A stretch of DNA of 64,000 bases from Chryseobacterium oryzae (lineage in GTDB: Bacteria > Bacteroidota > Bacteroidia > Flavobacteriales > Weeksellaceae). The notes under the pieces are model-generated. The model did no database searches and was not told the origin of the DNA. It saw only the letters and a list, made by a program, of their open reading frames with translations. The DNA is taken from the NCBI RefSeq assembly GCF_022811665.1, contig NZ_CP094529.1:1860001-1924000 (forward strand), given 5' to 3'. Each line of letters opens with the position of its first letter. The stretch's first letter is position 1. Below are positions 33,574 through 43,653 of this stretch, one piece after another. The translations under genes were made by a program, and so were the position numbers.

Positions 33574-34911
33574 TTGAGAACGCATTTCATTGCTATCGGC
33601 GGAAGCGCCATGCACAATCTCGCGATTGCTTTAAAAGATAAAGGTTATATAGTTACAGGATCAGACGATGCTATTTTCGAACCATCCAGATCAAGACTGC
33701 AAAAAAAAGAAATCTTACCTGAAGAATTAGGATGGTTTCCCGAAAAAATAACTTCAGATATTGATGCAGTGATTCTTGGAATGCACGCTCATCAGGATAA
33801 TCCGGAATTGGCAAAAGCAAAAGAATTAGGTTTAAAAATCTATTCTTATCCAGAATTTTTGTACGAACAGTCTAAAGAAAAAACCAGAGTTGTTATTGCC
33901 GGATCTCATGGGAAAACAACCATTACATCTATGATTCTTCACGTACTGAATTTCCACCAAAAAGATGTAGACTTTATGGTTGGAGCTCAGCTAGAAGGAT
34001 TCGACTGTATGGTAAAACTTACAGAAGATAATGATTTTATGGTTTTAGAAGGTGACGAATACCTTTCATCTCCCATAGATTTACGCTCCAAATTTCTTTT
34101 ATACCAACCTAACATTGCTCTGTTAAGTGGAATTGCATGGGATCACATTAATGTTTTTAAAACTTTTGATGATTATATAGAACAATTCCGAAAATTTGTT
34201 GCTAGCATTACTCCGGGTGGTGTTCTTGTTTATAATGAAGAAGATAAAGAAGTAGTGAAAGTGGTAGAAAGTGCCGATAATTATTTCAGAAAAATACCAT
34301 ACAAAACGCCAGAATACGAAATTGCAAACGGTAAAGTTCTCCTTAAAACTGAAATGGGAGACGTTCCGCTTTCTGTTTTCGGAGCCCATAATTTATTGAA
34401 TCTGGAAGGTGCAAGACATATTTGCCATACTTTAGGAATTATGGATGAAGACTTTTATGAGGCGATTATGAGCTTTAAAGGTGCATCTAAACGTTTGGAG
34501 AAAATAGAAAGAGAAGACAAAGGCATTTTATATAAAGACTTTGCACACGCTCCCAGCAAAGTAAAAGCTGCTGTAAAAGCTTTTTGTGAGCAGTTTAAAA
34601 ACCAAAAAAAATATGGTTTTCTGGAGCTTCACACTTATTCGAGCTTAAATCCTGTTTTCTTAGAACAGTATGACCACGCAATGGACGGATTGGATGAAGC
34701 AATAGTTTTTTATTCTGAAGATGCTTTAAAAATTAAACGTATGGAGCCTATTTCTCCGGATTTAATTAAAGAAATGTTTAAAAAAGATGATTTAAAAGTT
34801 TTCACGAATGCTGAAGATTTACATCATTATTGGGATACTTTAGATAAAACTCAGGGTGTTTATATGATGATGAGTTCAGGGAACTTTGGCGGATTAGATT
34901 TAACTCACTAA
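33574..34911 (+). CDS. mpl: UDP-N-acetylmuramate:tripeptide ligase (murein recycling)
   Basis: This 445-residue Mur ligase joins recycled L-Ala-gamma-D-Glu-meso-DAP tripeptide to UDP-MurNAc. It starts RTHFIAIGGSAMHNLAIALK, has the ATP loop VIAGSHGKTTITSM (about 108-121) and the metal/Lys region FMVLEGDEYLSSPIDLRSKF (about 155-174). The start is a TTG at 33574. The in-frame ATG at 33520 lies inside the lipoprotein gene and would add 18 unrelated residues before a conserved beginning. GSAMHNLA is characteristic of Mpl rather than MurC (GxGMS). The presence of mpl implies DAP-type peptidoglycan with peptide recycling. Confidence 0.93.
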   Translation: MRTHFIAIGGSAMHNLAIALKDKGYIVTGSDDAIFEPSRSRLQKKEILPEELGWFPEKITSDIDAVILGMHAHQDNPELAKAKELGLKIYSYPEFLYEQSKEKTRVVIAGSHGKTTITSMILHVLNFHQKDVDFMVGAQLEGFDCMVKLTEDNDFMVLEGDEYLSSPIDLRSKFLLYQPNIALLSGIAWDHINVFKTFDDYIEQFRKFVASITPGGVLVYNEEDKEVVKVVESADNYFRKIPYKTPEYEIANGKVLLKTEMGDVPLSVFGAHNLLNLEGARHICHTLGIMDEDFYEAIMSFKGASKRLEKIEREDKGILYKDFAHAPSKVKAAVKAFCEQFKNQKKYGFLELHTYSSLNPVFLEQYDHAMDGLDEAIVFYSEDALKIKRMEPISPDLIKEMFKKDDLKVFTNAEDLHHYWDTLDKTQGVYMMMSSGNFGGLDLTH

Positions 34912-34959
34912 TTTTCTGGATTTTTTGAATTTTCTGTACAAATTTCAATTTTTTTTAAA

Positions 34960-34995
34960 ATAAAAAGAGACTGTTTCATTTTTGAAACAGCCTCT
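34960..34995 (-). terminator. Terminator of the aceB-aceA operon
   Basis: GACTGTTTCA pairs with TGAAACAGCC to give a 9-10-bp stem. On the minus strand the stem is followed by TTTTTATTTT. It lies about 90 bases beyond the aceA stop at 35085. Confidence 0.8.
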
Positions 34996-35084
34996 GCTAA
35001 CAATAAATCTACTATAATAAGGAGTGAATTTTAATAATCACTTACTCGCTTAAATCAATTTAAACCATCCATTAAAGGAAATTT

Positions 35085-36365
35085 TCAATGAAATTGAGCT
35101 GTTTCGGTAGAATCTTTCATAGCAACTGTTGCTGAAGATCCGTTGGTAACAATATTCTGTACCTCATCAAAATAACCCGTTCCCACAAACGATTGGTGTT
35201 TAACCGCTCTGAAGCCCTGCTTCTGTAAAGCAAATTCCCTTTCCTGTAACTGAGAATATCCTGCCATTCCTCGTTCTTTGTATGCCAAAGCCAATTCGAA
35301 CATTGCTGTATTGAGTGCATGGAAACCTGCCAAAGTAATAAACTGGAATTTATAGCCCATTTTAGCCAATTCTTCTCTGAAAGTTAGCATTTCACTTTCG
35401 CTAAGTTTTGCTGCCCAGTTAAAAGATGGAGAACAGTTATATGCCAACATTTTCCCAGGAAATTTCGCATGAATACCTTCTGCAAACCTTCTTGCCTGTT
35501 CCAAATCCGGGTTAGATGTTTCCATCCAGATAAGATCTGCATATGGTGCGTAAGACAAACCTCTGTCAATCCCCTGTTCTACTCCATTTTTCACTACATA
35601 AAAACCTTCACTGGTTCTTTCACCGGTAACAAATTTTTTATCTCTGTCATCAATATCCGAAGTTAAAAGATCTGCCGCATCGGCATCGGTTCTGGCAATA
35701 ATAACACTAGGAACACCCAAAACATCTGCCGCCAAACGTGCCGCGATCAGTTTATTAATAGCTTCTTGAGTAGGAACCAGAACTTTCCCTCCCAAATGCC
35801 CACATTTTTTTGCTGAAGAAAGCTGATCTTCAAAATGAACTGCGGCCGCACCTGCTTCTATCATTTGTTTCATTAATTCATAAGCATTGAGATTTCCGCC
35901 GAAACCCGCTTCTGCATCGGCAATGATCGGAACTAAATATTCTTTTTCTCCTGCACCATTTACCGATTGTATTTGGTCTGCTCTCAATAAAGCATTATTG
36001 ATTTTTTTAACCACAGAAGGCACAGAATTCGCCGGATACAAGGATTGGTCAGGATACATTTCACCGGATAAATTGGCATCTGCTGCAACTTGCCATCCGG
36101 AAAGATAAATTGCTTCTAAACCCGCATCTACTTCTTGTACCGCCTGATTTCCTGTTAAAGCTCCTAAACCGGCAACAAAATCCTGATTATTCAATTTTTG
36201 CCAGAATTTTTTAGACATTTCTGTGGCAATGGTATAGTCTAATGTATATGAACCACGAAGTTTAAGAACATCTTCTGCAGTATAAGGTCTTTTAATACCG
36301 TTCCAACGCGGATTTTCTAGCCAGTCTTTTTCTAATTCCTGAATTTTTTCTTGCTTTGTTTTCAT
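35085..36365 (-). CDS. aceA: Isocitrate lyase
   Basis: The 426-residue enzyme splits isocitrate into glyoxylate and succinate, the first step of the glyoxylate shunt. The active-site signature is [14 protein letters not shown] (about 187-200), with the catalytic Cys in [15 protein letters not shown] (about 149-158) binds the Mg ion, and [11 protein letters not shown] is conserved. Size fits the class found in E. coli (434). It follows aceB by 47 bases on the same strand, so both are probably one transcript. Confidence 0.97.
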   Translation of the reverse strand: MKTKQEKIQELEKDWLENPRWNGIKRPYTAEDVLKLRGSYTLDYTIATEMSKKFWQKLNNQDFVAGLGALTGNQAVQEVDAGLEAIYLSGWQVAADANLSGEMYPDQSLYPANSVPSVVKKINNALLRADQIQSVNGAGEKEYLVPIIADAEAGFGGNLNAYELMKQMIEAGAAAVHFEDQLSSAKKCGHLGGKVLVPTQEAINKLIAARLAADVLGVPSVIIARTDADAADLLTSDIDDRDKKFVTGERTSEGFYVVKNGVEQGIDRGLSYAPYADLIWMETSNPDLEQARRFAEGIHAKFPGKMLAYNCSPSFNWAAKLSESEMLTFREELAKMGYKFQFITLAGFHALNTAMFELALAYKERGMAGYSQLQEREFALQKQGFRAVKHQSFVGTGYFDEVQNIVTNGSSATVAMKDSTETAQFH

Positions 36366-36412
36366 AATATTTGAGATTAAATTATTTATTTTCTGAATTT
36401 TTACATGAAATT

Positions 36413-37987
36413 TTAAATAAACGGATAGGCTTTTAAGGTTAAAAACTCTTCAAATTTTTCATTGAGAATTAGTTCGTTGAAAAGTTCTTTAGCCAAGGAA
36501 AATTTTCCATTTTTAAAACGATTTTCACCTACATATTGCTCGATGCGTTCGATTTCTTCAAATTCCCATTGCAAAATCATTTCGCGAGTCAGTTTTCTTC
36601 CATCATTCAAAACGGCATTATTTTTTAACCATTGCCAAATTTGTGTACGCGATATTTCTGCTGTCGCTGCATCTTCCATAAGGTTATAAAGAGCAGCCGC
36701 ACCAATTCCCATAAGCCAGGATTCTATATAAAGAATACCAACATTAATGTTTTTTCTAACCCCTTTTTCAGTGATTTCCCCTTGCGGAATTTCCAAAAGC
36801 TCTTTTTCGGTTATTTGATAATCAAATTTTTTATCAATTTGATTTTTTGTTGGCATAAAACGGTCGAAAACATCTTTAGCAACAGAAACCAAAGCGGGAT
36901 GGGCAACCCAAGTGCCGTCATGACCATTTTTCACCTCATGCTCTTTATCCTGTTTTACTTTTCCGAATGCCAAACTGTTGGCTTCATAGTCGTTTTTAAT
37001 AGGAATCTGAGCCGCCATTCCACCAATTGCGTGTACATTTCTTTTGTGGCAAATCTCAATTACCCTTTTCGAGTAAGCACTCATAAAAGGAGATTTCATA
37101 GTAACCTGATCTCTATCCGGAACTAAAAACTGAGGCAGATTTCTAAATTTTTTAATGTATGAAAATATGTAATCCCATCTTCCGCAATTTAAACCTGAAC
37201 TATGTTCTTTCAATTCAAATAAAATCTCATCAATCTGAAAAGAAGCAGTAATAGTTTCTACTAAAACAGTTGCTTTAATACTTCCCTGTGGAATATTAAG
37301 ATAATTCTGGGCAAAAACAAAAACATCGTTCCACCATCTTGCCTCTTTGTAATGCTCGAGTTTTGGAAGATAAAAATATGCACCGCTGCCATTTTGGATA
37401 AGTTTTTTGGCATTTCTGAAAAAATAAATTCCAAAATCTATTAATGAAGCCGAAGCCAAACTTCCATTTATTTCGATATGCTTTTCAGAAAGATGCAAAC
37501 CTCTCGGACGAACCAGTAGAACCGCAGTTTTTTCATTAAGTCCGTAAGATTTCCCATTCTCATTCGTGAAATCTATTTTTTTGTTGACAGCATCAGTAAG
37601 ATTAATTTGTCCTTCCATGCAATTTTCCCACGTTGGAGCATTGCTGTCCTCAAAATCTGCCATAAAAGTAGAAGATCCTGAATTTAAAGCATTGATAATC
37701 ATCTTCCTGTTCACAGGTCCTGTTATTTCTACTCTTCTATCCAACAAATCTTCAGGAATCGGAGCACAAACCCAATCTCCGTTTCTGATATCTTCTGTTT
37801 CAGATAGAAATTTCGGAAGTACTCCTTTGTCGAAATCCTCTTGCATTTTTCTTCTTTCTTCTAAAAGTTCTAATCTTTTATTGTTGAAATTTTGGTGTAA
37901 TTCAACTAAGAAATCGACAAGATTTGGTGTAAAAATCTCTTTAAACTGCTGTTCCGATTGTATTTTAATTAAAGACTTAGTTTCCAT
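36413..37987 (-). CDS. aceB: Malate synthase A
   Basis: This 524-residue enzyme condenses glyoxylate with acetyl-CoA. Visible landmarks are [20 protein letters not shown] (about 108-127), [12 protein letters not shown], and [12 protein letters not shown] with the catalytic region (about 257-270). VQDKE-type [11 protein letters not shown] also matches the family ([12 protein letters not shown]). I use the ATG at 37987 because the conserved protein starts METKSL. The ATG at 38023 is upstream of the -7 element at 38017-38024. It is the first gene of the operon. Confidence 0.96.
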   Translation of the reverse strand: METKSLIKIQSEQQFKEIFTPNLVDFLVELHQNFNNKRLELLEERRKMQEDFDKGVLPKFLSETEDIRNGDWVCAPIPEDLLDRRVEITGPVNRKMIINALNSGSSTFMADFEDSNAPTWENCMEGQINLTDAVNKKIDFTNENGKSYGLNEKTAVLLVRPRGLHLSEKHIEINGSLASASLIDFGIYFFRNAKKLIQNGSGAYFYLPKLEHYKEARWWNDVFVFAQNYLNIPQGSIKATVLVETITASFQIDEILFELKEHSSGLNCGRWDYIFSYIKKFRNLPQFLVPDRDQVTMKSPFMSAYSKRVIEICHKRNVHAIGGMAAQIPIKNDYEANSLAFGKVKQDKEHEVKNGHDGTWVAHPALVSVAKDVFDRFMPTKNQIDKKFDYQITEKELLEIPQGEITEKGVRKNINVGILYIESWLMGIGAAALYNLMEDAATAEISRTQIWQWLKNNAVLNDGRKLTREMILQWEFEEIERIEQYVGENRFKNGKFSLAKELFNELILNEKFEEFLTLKAYPFI

Positions 37988-38016
37988 AAGAAGTGGCTTT
38001 TGTAATTTTAATATTG

Positions 38017-38024
38017 CAAACATA
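38017..38024 (-). promoter_or_regulatory. -7 promoter element of aceB-aceA
   Basis: TATGTTTG on the minus strand lies 29 bases upstream of the aceB ATG at 37987. The inverted repeat at 38042-38059 occupies the -33 region of this promoter. Confidence 0.6.
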
Positions 38025-38041
38025 AATAAAAACTTTCACAA

Positions 38042-38059
38042 TTAGCGAACTTTCGCTAA
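38042..38059. promoter_or_regulatory. Putative operator: perfect inverted repeat between aceB and its regulator gene
   Basis: TTAGCGAA (38042-38049) and TTCGCTAA (38052-38059) are perfect 8-base inverted arms with a two-base spacer. The site is GC-containing in an otherwise AT-rich 126-base intergenic region. It lies at the expected -33 position for aceB and about 55 bases from the divergent regulator start. Binding by the neighbouring XRE-family regulator is inferred from position and symmetry. Confidence 0.65.
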
Positions 38060-38101
38060 ATTTTATATAATATTTTTTTGTGAAAAAATGCTTTTAATGC
38101 T

Positions 38102-38109
38102 TATTTTTG
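38102..38109 (+). promoter_or_regulatory. -7 promoter element of the regulator gene
   Basis: TATTTTTG ends four bases before the ATG at 38114. Transcription would start at or next to the ATG, so the mRNA may be leaderless. Confidence 0.55.
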
Positions 38110-38113
38110 AAAA

Positions 38114-39595
38114 ATGAACGCAGAAAGTGACTATATAAAAACGGTTTTTGGACTAAAACTAAAACAACAAAGACAGAAAAACAGCTGGTCTTTACAGGAT
38201 CTTTCTGTAAAAACAGGTCTTTCAAAATCTTATCTCAATGAAATAGAAAACGGAAAAAAATATCCCAAACACGATAAAATAATCCTGCTTTCTGAAGCAA
38301 TACAATGTACTTTTGATGATTTGGTTTCTACAAAACTGGATAAAAACCTTACACCATTCAGCGAGATTCTGCAGTCGGATTTTTTCAAGGAAATTCCACT
38401 AGAGCTTTTTGGCATCAATAAAAATAATCTTATAAGCATTATAAGCGATGCACCCAAAAAAGTAACCGCTTTCATTAATGCATTAATAGAAATTTCGCAG
38501 AATTACAACCTTGGGAAAGAAAGATTTTACTTTGCGGTTCTTCGTTCATTTCAAGAATTGTACGATAATTATTTTCCGGAAATTGAAGAAAAAGCAATAA
38601 TTTTCGCAGAAGAAAACACTATTACAATAGGAAAAAGCTTGCAAAGTGATACTTTAGAAAAAATTCTTACAGAAAAATTAGGATATCAGATTCAATCTGA
38701 AAATTTCGAGCAATATGGTACTTTGGGAAATCTCCGTTCTCTTTATATTCCCGAAAAAAAATTACTTCTTCTAAACAACAAGTTAGAACCAGATCAAAAA
38801 ACTTTTATTTTCGCTAAAGAAATAGGATTTAATGTTTTGGATCTTAAAAATCGCCCAAATACTTATTCCTGGCTGGATTTTGGAAGTTTTGAAGAAATTC
38901 TCAATAACTATTATGCTTCCTATTTTGCAGGAGCTTTATTGATTTCGAAAACAGAAATTATTGACAAAACCTCTGATTTTTTTCTTCAAAATGAATGGAA
39001 ACCCAATGGTTTTGAAGAATTAATTGAAAATTTCACACATTCTCCTGAAACTTTTTATTACAGATTAACCAATATTCTCTCTTCAGAACTTGGGATTAAA
39101 GATTTGTTTTATCTCTGTCTTGTAAAGAAGAAAAATACAGATAAAATACAGATTTTAAAAGAGTTACACCTCAACCATCAACAAGCGCCCCACGCAAATG
39201 CCACCAACGAACATTATTGCAGACGTTGGATTGCCGTGAAAAATCTTCAACATCTTAAAGAAAATGAAATTTTAACAGACGCACAAATTTCACATTATAA
39301 AGATCTTGGTTTTAGTTATCTGGTTATTTCAACATCGCAGAAGAATCCGTTTTCTGATGGAAGCAACAGAAGTTATTGCTTAGGAATTTTACTGAATACC
39401 CAAACCATTAAGAAAATTAATTTTATAAAATCTCCTACTCTTAAAACAGTAGACGTTGGAGTTACATGCGAATCTTGCAGTATTTCTAATTGTGAAGTAA
39501 GGCAGGCTCCTCCTATTCGTCTGGAAAAAGATCACTTTAACCAAAACATGAAGAATGCCATAAATAAAATTAGAAAAGATTGTATGGGAAAGTAA
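38114..39595 (+). CDS. XRE-family regulator of the short-chain acyl-CoA (ScfR/RamB) group
   Basis: The 493-residue protein has an N-terminal HTH_3 domain (FGLKLKQQRQKNSWSLQDLS to YLNEIENGKKYP, about 12-56). A central IrrE/ImmA-like region (about 220-300) follows, without the HExxH metal motif (FAKEIGFNVL at that place). The C-terminal ScfR domain ends in a Cys-rich segment, VTCESCSISNCEVRQAPP (about 450-467). RamB, PrpC-regulators and relatives of this layout sense acyl-CoA state and control glyoxylate or methylcitrate genes. Divergent placement to aceB, with the inverted repeat between, supports that role here. Whether it activates or represses is unknown. Confidence 0.88.
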   Translation: MNAESDYIKTVFGLKLKQQRQKNSWSLQDLSVKTGLSKSYLNEIENGKKYPKHDKIILLSEAIQCTFDDLVSTKLDKNLTPFSEILQSDFFKEIPLELFGINKNNLISIISDAPKKVTAFINALIEISQNYNLGKERFYFAVLRSFQELYDNYFPEIEEKAIIFAEENTITIGKSLQSDTLEKILTEKLGYQIQSENFEQYGTLGNLRSLYIPEKKLLLLNNKLEPDQKTFIFAKEIGFNVLDLKNRPNTYSWLDFGSFEEILNNYYASYFAGALLISKTEIIDKTSDFFLQNEWKPNGFEELIENFTHSPETFYYRLTNILSSELGIKDLFYLCLVKKKNTDKIQILKELHLNHQQAPHANATNEHYCRRWIAVKNLQHLKENEILTDAQISHYKDLGFSYLVISTSQKNPFSDGSNRSYCLGILLNTQTIKKINFIKSPTLKTVDVGVTCESCSISNCEVRQAPPIRLEKDHFNQNMKNAINKIRKDCMGK

Positions 39596-39698
39596 AAGAT
39601 GTGTAAATATGGTATTCAATTTATAAAAATGAAGTTTTTAAATACAATAAATCAAAAGTTGAAGAGTTAATAATAAGTGCCTTTTAAAAACATAATTA

Positions 39699-42104
39699 AT
39701 GAAAAACATTTTACTCCTGATCTGTTGTACATGCTTCATATTGATAAAAACACAGGTAATTTCTCAGCACCCATATATATTACTTGGAGAACCCACTCAC
39801 GGTGATGGAGCAGTTTTTGACGAAAAGGTAAAAATCATCAAGCAATTATCAAAAGACCACAACTTCAAAACCATTTTATTTGAAGCAGGATTTTATGACA
39901 ATTTCAAAGCATGGGAATTGTATAAAATAAATGGTGACATTAATATATACAACAGCAGTATTTTTAAAATATGGTCTGAAACCAAGGCTTTTCAAGAGCT
40001 AATTTCATATATTAAACAAAATCCTGAAATAAAAATCTTAGGCATAGACTGTCAGGAAGGACAACTTTTTGAACAATACTATTTAGAAGATTTAAAAAAC
40101 ACCCTCAGTAAGAACAAAATTAATATATCGGAGGACGAACTTCAGATGATAGACAAAATCATTATTAATAAAGATTTAGAAAATCTAAAAAATGATGAAG
40201 ATGAAAAATCAAAATACAATTCTGTATGCCAAAAAATTCTTTCGGCATTCGCTTCGTTACAAAATAAAGATTATAAAACAAAAGTTATAGAACAGTCTTT
40301 TAAAAGTTCTAAAGCAGAAGTAGATTATACTTTAAGACAATTAAATAAGGAATTTTTTGCAGTACAAAATCCAAGAGATTTGCAGATGGCAGAGAATTTT
40401 ATATTTCTTCAAAAAGAGCTTAAAAATGAAAAACTCATATTATGGGCAGCAAATTATCATATTGCGAATAACTTAAAGGATTTTAAACTGACTGATATTT
40501 CTGTTGATTATATTAAAAATTTCCAAACACAAGAAAAGCAACTAACCGGACACAACGAAGAATCATTAGAAGATAAAATTAACCAGATTAACGAAATAAA
40601 AGAAAGTATTACTCTTGGTAAAATTCTTAAGGATTATTATAAAGATCAACTCTATGCTTTAGCATTTACATCTTACGAAGGCAACTATTCTGGTTTTCAT
40701 GAAATGGCAACACCAATACTCACTCCTCCAGAAAACAGTTTGGAATCTGATCTTTTCATAAAAAAGAGTGAACCTATTCTTATCAATTTAAAAATCTATC
40801 CTAAAGAAGAATTCTACACTTCAGCCTTCGGATATCTGCCAATCTTAATGAAATGGAAAAATGTCTTTGACGGTATTTATTACATTCCTAAAATGTATCC
40901 TCCAGAAATTATTTCATATCGAGAAAACATCAAAAAAACGCTAAAAGCTGAAGATAAGAGGAAAATTACCGGCAAATTATTAGATGAAAAAACTCAAAAT
41001 CCAATCAAATACGGTAATATATATTTTAAATCTTCCAATAGAAGTGTTGTAACCAATGATAATGGCGATTTTAGTATAACTTCACCACTATCCCCAGATT
41101 ATATGATTGTTTCGGCAATTGGCTATAAGAATGACTCTGTGAGAATTACCGGACAAAATAAAATAACCATTAGCCTTAAATCTTCTGGTGAGAAAATATC
41201 TGATATTGATGAATTAGTTTTAAAAAATAAAAAAGCCTTATCCGCATCTGAAATTCTTGAGAAAGCAAGAGATAATATTGAAAAAAATTACATTCAGACT
41301 CCATATAATCAAAAATTTTATGTGAGTACGGAAAGATATAACGATAAAAATGTTCTTAAATATCAGGAACAAGCATTGGTAGAACTTTTTAATTCAGGAG
41401 GAATGAACAGTTCCAACAATGCAGAAAAGGGCATTTTCGGAGAAATACTTCAATATAAAAACTCCTCAGAAATACCTGTTAAACAAAATTGGGACACAGG
41501 AATTGGAAATCTTTGGGTACAAATTAACAGAGATATTATTCTCAGCAAAGCCAATGTTCTTTACAGAAGCAATTCTTATGACTTAACAACTAAAAAACTG
41601 ATTGAATACGATGGTAAGAAAGTTTATAAGATAGATTTTGTCAACAATTCTCCCGGAAGTTATTCCACTGGTTACGGATATCCCGCTCCGGAAAGCTCAA
41701 AAGGTACCATCTACATTGAAAATAAAACTTTCGCAGTAGTTCGTTACGAGCATTGCATCGTAAGAAAAGTGAGCCAAAATAAGTATATGAAGTACCCAGT
41801 TCAGAGTTTTCACAAAATCATAGAAACTTATAAAGAAATTAACGGCAAATATTTTTTGAATTTTTATAAGCAAATCAATAAAAGTAATTTTTTGAACGAA
41901 GATAAAATTGTAGGAAGCAACTACGAAAATTTTTATCTAATGTCTGAAGATGTAAAAACGAATGAATTAACAGAATACAAACGCCCTCTAATTAAACTGA
42001 AGCCAGATTTTGAAGCAAAAACTGATGAAAAGTTTTGGGAAACATCTAATTTTTATATCGAAGATCAAAATTTTAGGTTTGAAAATTGCAGCTTTGAGGA
42101 TTAA
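39699..42104 (+). CDS. Exported erythromycin-esterase-like protein fused to a carboxypeptidase-regulatory-like domain
   Basis: The 801-residue protein has a signal peptide (MKNILLLICCTCFILIKTQ). The first ~380 residues look like the erythromycin esterase/TiKi-type fold: LLGEPTHGDGAVFDEKV (about 28-44) matches the Ere catalytic His motif, and ILWAANYHIANN the later His. A CarboxypepD_reg-like beta sandwich follows (KITGKLLDEKTQNPIKYGNIYF, about 422-495). The last ~280 residues resemble the DUF5686-type region of Bacteroidota surface proteins. The enzyme's substrate is unknown, and macrolide resistance is not implied by fold alone. It is followed after 28 bases by a DHA2 exporter gene, a probable operon. 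Confidence 0.75.
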   Translation: MKNILLLICCTCFILIKTQVISQHPYILLGEPTHGDGAVFDEKVKIIKQLSKDHNFKTILFEAGFYDNFKAWELYKINGDINIYNSSIFKIWSETKAFQELISYIKQNPEIKILGIDCQEGQLFEQYYLEDLKNTLSKNKINISEDELQMIDKIIINKDLENLKNDEDEKSKYNSVCQKILSAFASLQNKDYKTKVIEQSFKSSKAEVDYTLRQLNKEFFAVQNPRDLQMAENFIFLQKELKNEKLILWAANYHIANNLKDFKLTDISVDYIKNFQTQEKQLTGHNEESLEDKINQINEIKESITLGKILKDYYKDQLYALAFTSYEGNYSGFHEMATPILTPPENSLESDLFIKKSEPILINLKIYPKEEFYTSAFGYLPILMKWKNVFDGIYYIPKMYPPEIISYRENIKKTLKAEDKRKITGKLLDEKTQNPIKYGNIYFKSSNRSVVTNDNGDFSITSPLSPDYMIVSAIGYKNDSVRITGQNKITISLKSSGEKISDIDELVLKNKKALSASEILEKARDNIEKNYIQTPYNQKFYVSTERYNDKNVLKYQEQALVELFNSGGMNSSNNAEKGIFGEILQYKNSSEIPVKQNWDTGIGNLWVQINRDIILSKANVLYRSNSYDLTTKKLIEYDGKKVYKIDFVNNSPGSYSTGYGYPAPESSKGTIYIENKTFAVVRYEHCIVRKVSQNKYMKYPVQSFHKIIETYKEINGKYFLNFYKQINKSNFLNEDKIVGSNYENFYLMSEDVKTNELTEYKRPLIKLKPDFEAKTDEKFWETSNFYIEDQNFRFENCSFED

Positions 42105-42132
42105 AAATCCGAAAGAATAATTTTTAATTAAA

Positions 42133-43536
42133 ATGCACGCTAAATCCACTCCAAGACAGACTATAAAAAAAATTCTGCCATTAATATTAGCAACCGCTAT
42201 CTTTATGCAGATGCTGGATTCTACTATTCTAAATACATCATTGCCTTCTATAGCAAAAGATTTAGAAGAATCTCCGCTGAATATGCAGAATGCAATTATA
42301 AGCTATGTTCTTACTTTAGCACTGTTTATGCCGGTAAGTGGATTTTTAGCAGATCGGTTTGGTACCAGAAAAGTTTTTGTTTTTTCACTCATTATTTTTA
42401 GTTTGGGCTCCATTTTTTGTGCGATTTCGCAAAACCTGACACAATTGGTTATAGCAAGAGTTATTCAGGGAGTTGGAGGAAGCTTAATGACACCGGTCGG
42501 AAAACTTGCACTTATAAAAACATTCGACAGAAACGAACTCCTTAAAGCAATGAATTTCGCAATTGTTCCGGCATTAATAGGCCCTGTTCTCGGTCCTTTG
42601 GTAGGCGGTTACATTGTAGATTGTCTTTCTTGGCATTGGATTTTCCTCATCAACATTCCTTTTGGTATCTTAGGAATTGTTTTAGGATTAAAGTTTATGC
42701 CTAATTACAATTCTAAATCTACAGATTTTGATTTGAAAGGATTTTTGATATTTGCAGCAGCTTCTCTGCTTTTATCTATCTCTCTTGAACTTTTTGGAGA
42801 ATCTAAAAACATAACACCGGTTCTCATTGTCTTTATTCTTGGATTTTTGTTTTTGTATTACTATTACAGACATGCTAAAAAAGGAGAAAACCCAATATTT
42901 CCTTTAAGCCTTTTTCAGGTAAGAACATTTCGGGTAGGAATTGTAGGAAATCTTGCCACAAGATTAGGGATTAGTTCTATTCCGCTCTTGCTCCCGCTCA
43001 TGATTCAGGTGGCTTATCACCAAACTGCAGTGGTTTCTGGATGGATTGTTGCACCAATGGCATTAACTGCCATGTTCGGAAAATCTTCTGTAATAAAAAT
43101 TCTCAATAAATTCGGTTACAAACGTACACTTATGGTAAATACGATTGTAATCGGAATTTTAATTTGTTGTTTGGCAATCCCGAATATCCACAGTTCAATT
43201 TACTGGTTTGTTCCTATAATTGCAGTGATGGGATTTTTCAATTCTATACAATTTACGTCCATGAATACAATTTCGATTGCAGATCTAAGAAACTTCCAGA
43301 CAAGCAGCGGAAATTCACTTTTATCTGTTAATCAACAGCTTGCCGTAGGATTCGGAATTGCATTTGGCTTAATTGTTCTCAAAATTTATGAAAACAATAC
43401 CGAGCTTATTCATCACGAAGTCCATCAAGCATTTAGATTTACATTTCTTACTGTAGGAATACTAACCATACTTTCCTCACTTGTTTTCAGAAGATTGCAT
43501 ATTTATGATGGTAAAAACATGAAGTCTCAAGATTAA
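42133..43536 (+). CDS. DHA2-family MFS multidrug exporter (EmrB/QacA type)
   Basis: The 467-residue transporter has 14 predicted helices. The TM1 motif MLDSTILNTSLPSIAKDL (about 27-44) and motif A LADRFGTRKVFVFS (about 73-86) are typical of DHA2. Motif C-like GPVLGPLVGGYIVD (about 151-164) marks it as an antiporter. It probably expels drugs or bile-like compounds with proton exchange. No EmrA-like adaptor gene is adjacent. It may be co-transcribed with the upstream esterase-like gene. Confidence 0.9.
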   Translation: MHAKSTPRQTIKKILPLILATAIFMQMLDSTILNTSLPSIAKDLEESPLNMQNAIISYVLTLALFMPVSGFLADRFGTRKVFVFSLIIFSLGSIFCAISQNLTQLVIARVIQGVGGSLMTPVGKLALIKTFDRNELLKAMNFAIVPALIGPVLGPLVGGYIVDCLSWHWIFLINIPFGILGIVLGLKFMPNYNSKSTDFDLKGFLIFAAASLLLSISLELFGESKNITPVLIVFILGFLFLYYYYRHAKKGENPIFPLSLFQVRTFRVGIVGNLATRLGISSIPLLLPLMIQVAYHQTAVVSGWIVAPMALTAMFGKSSVIKILNKFGYKRTLMVNTIVIGILICCLAIPNIHSSIYWFVPIIAVMGFFNSIQFTSMNTISIADLRNFQTSSGNSLLSVNQQLAVGFGIAFGLIVLKIYENNTELIHHEVHQAFRFTFLTVGILTILSSLVFRRLHIYDGKNMKSQD

Positions 43537-43653
43537 GCAAAAAAAGTTTTTTATCATTAAACCGAAATTTTCAGTAACGCTTTTGTCTTTAATAATTGAA
43601 TTTTATATTTTTTATACTTACTTTTCATTAAAAGCAGAGGTAAATTATATTAT

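Noticed and set aside
38017..39595. Toxin-antitoxin or phage-repressor role for the XRE/IrrE-like protein
   Set aside because: Its ScfR-type C-terminus and place beside aceB point to carbon metabolism; no phage or toxin genes are present.
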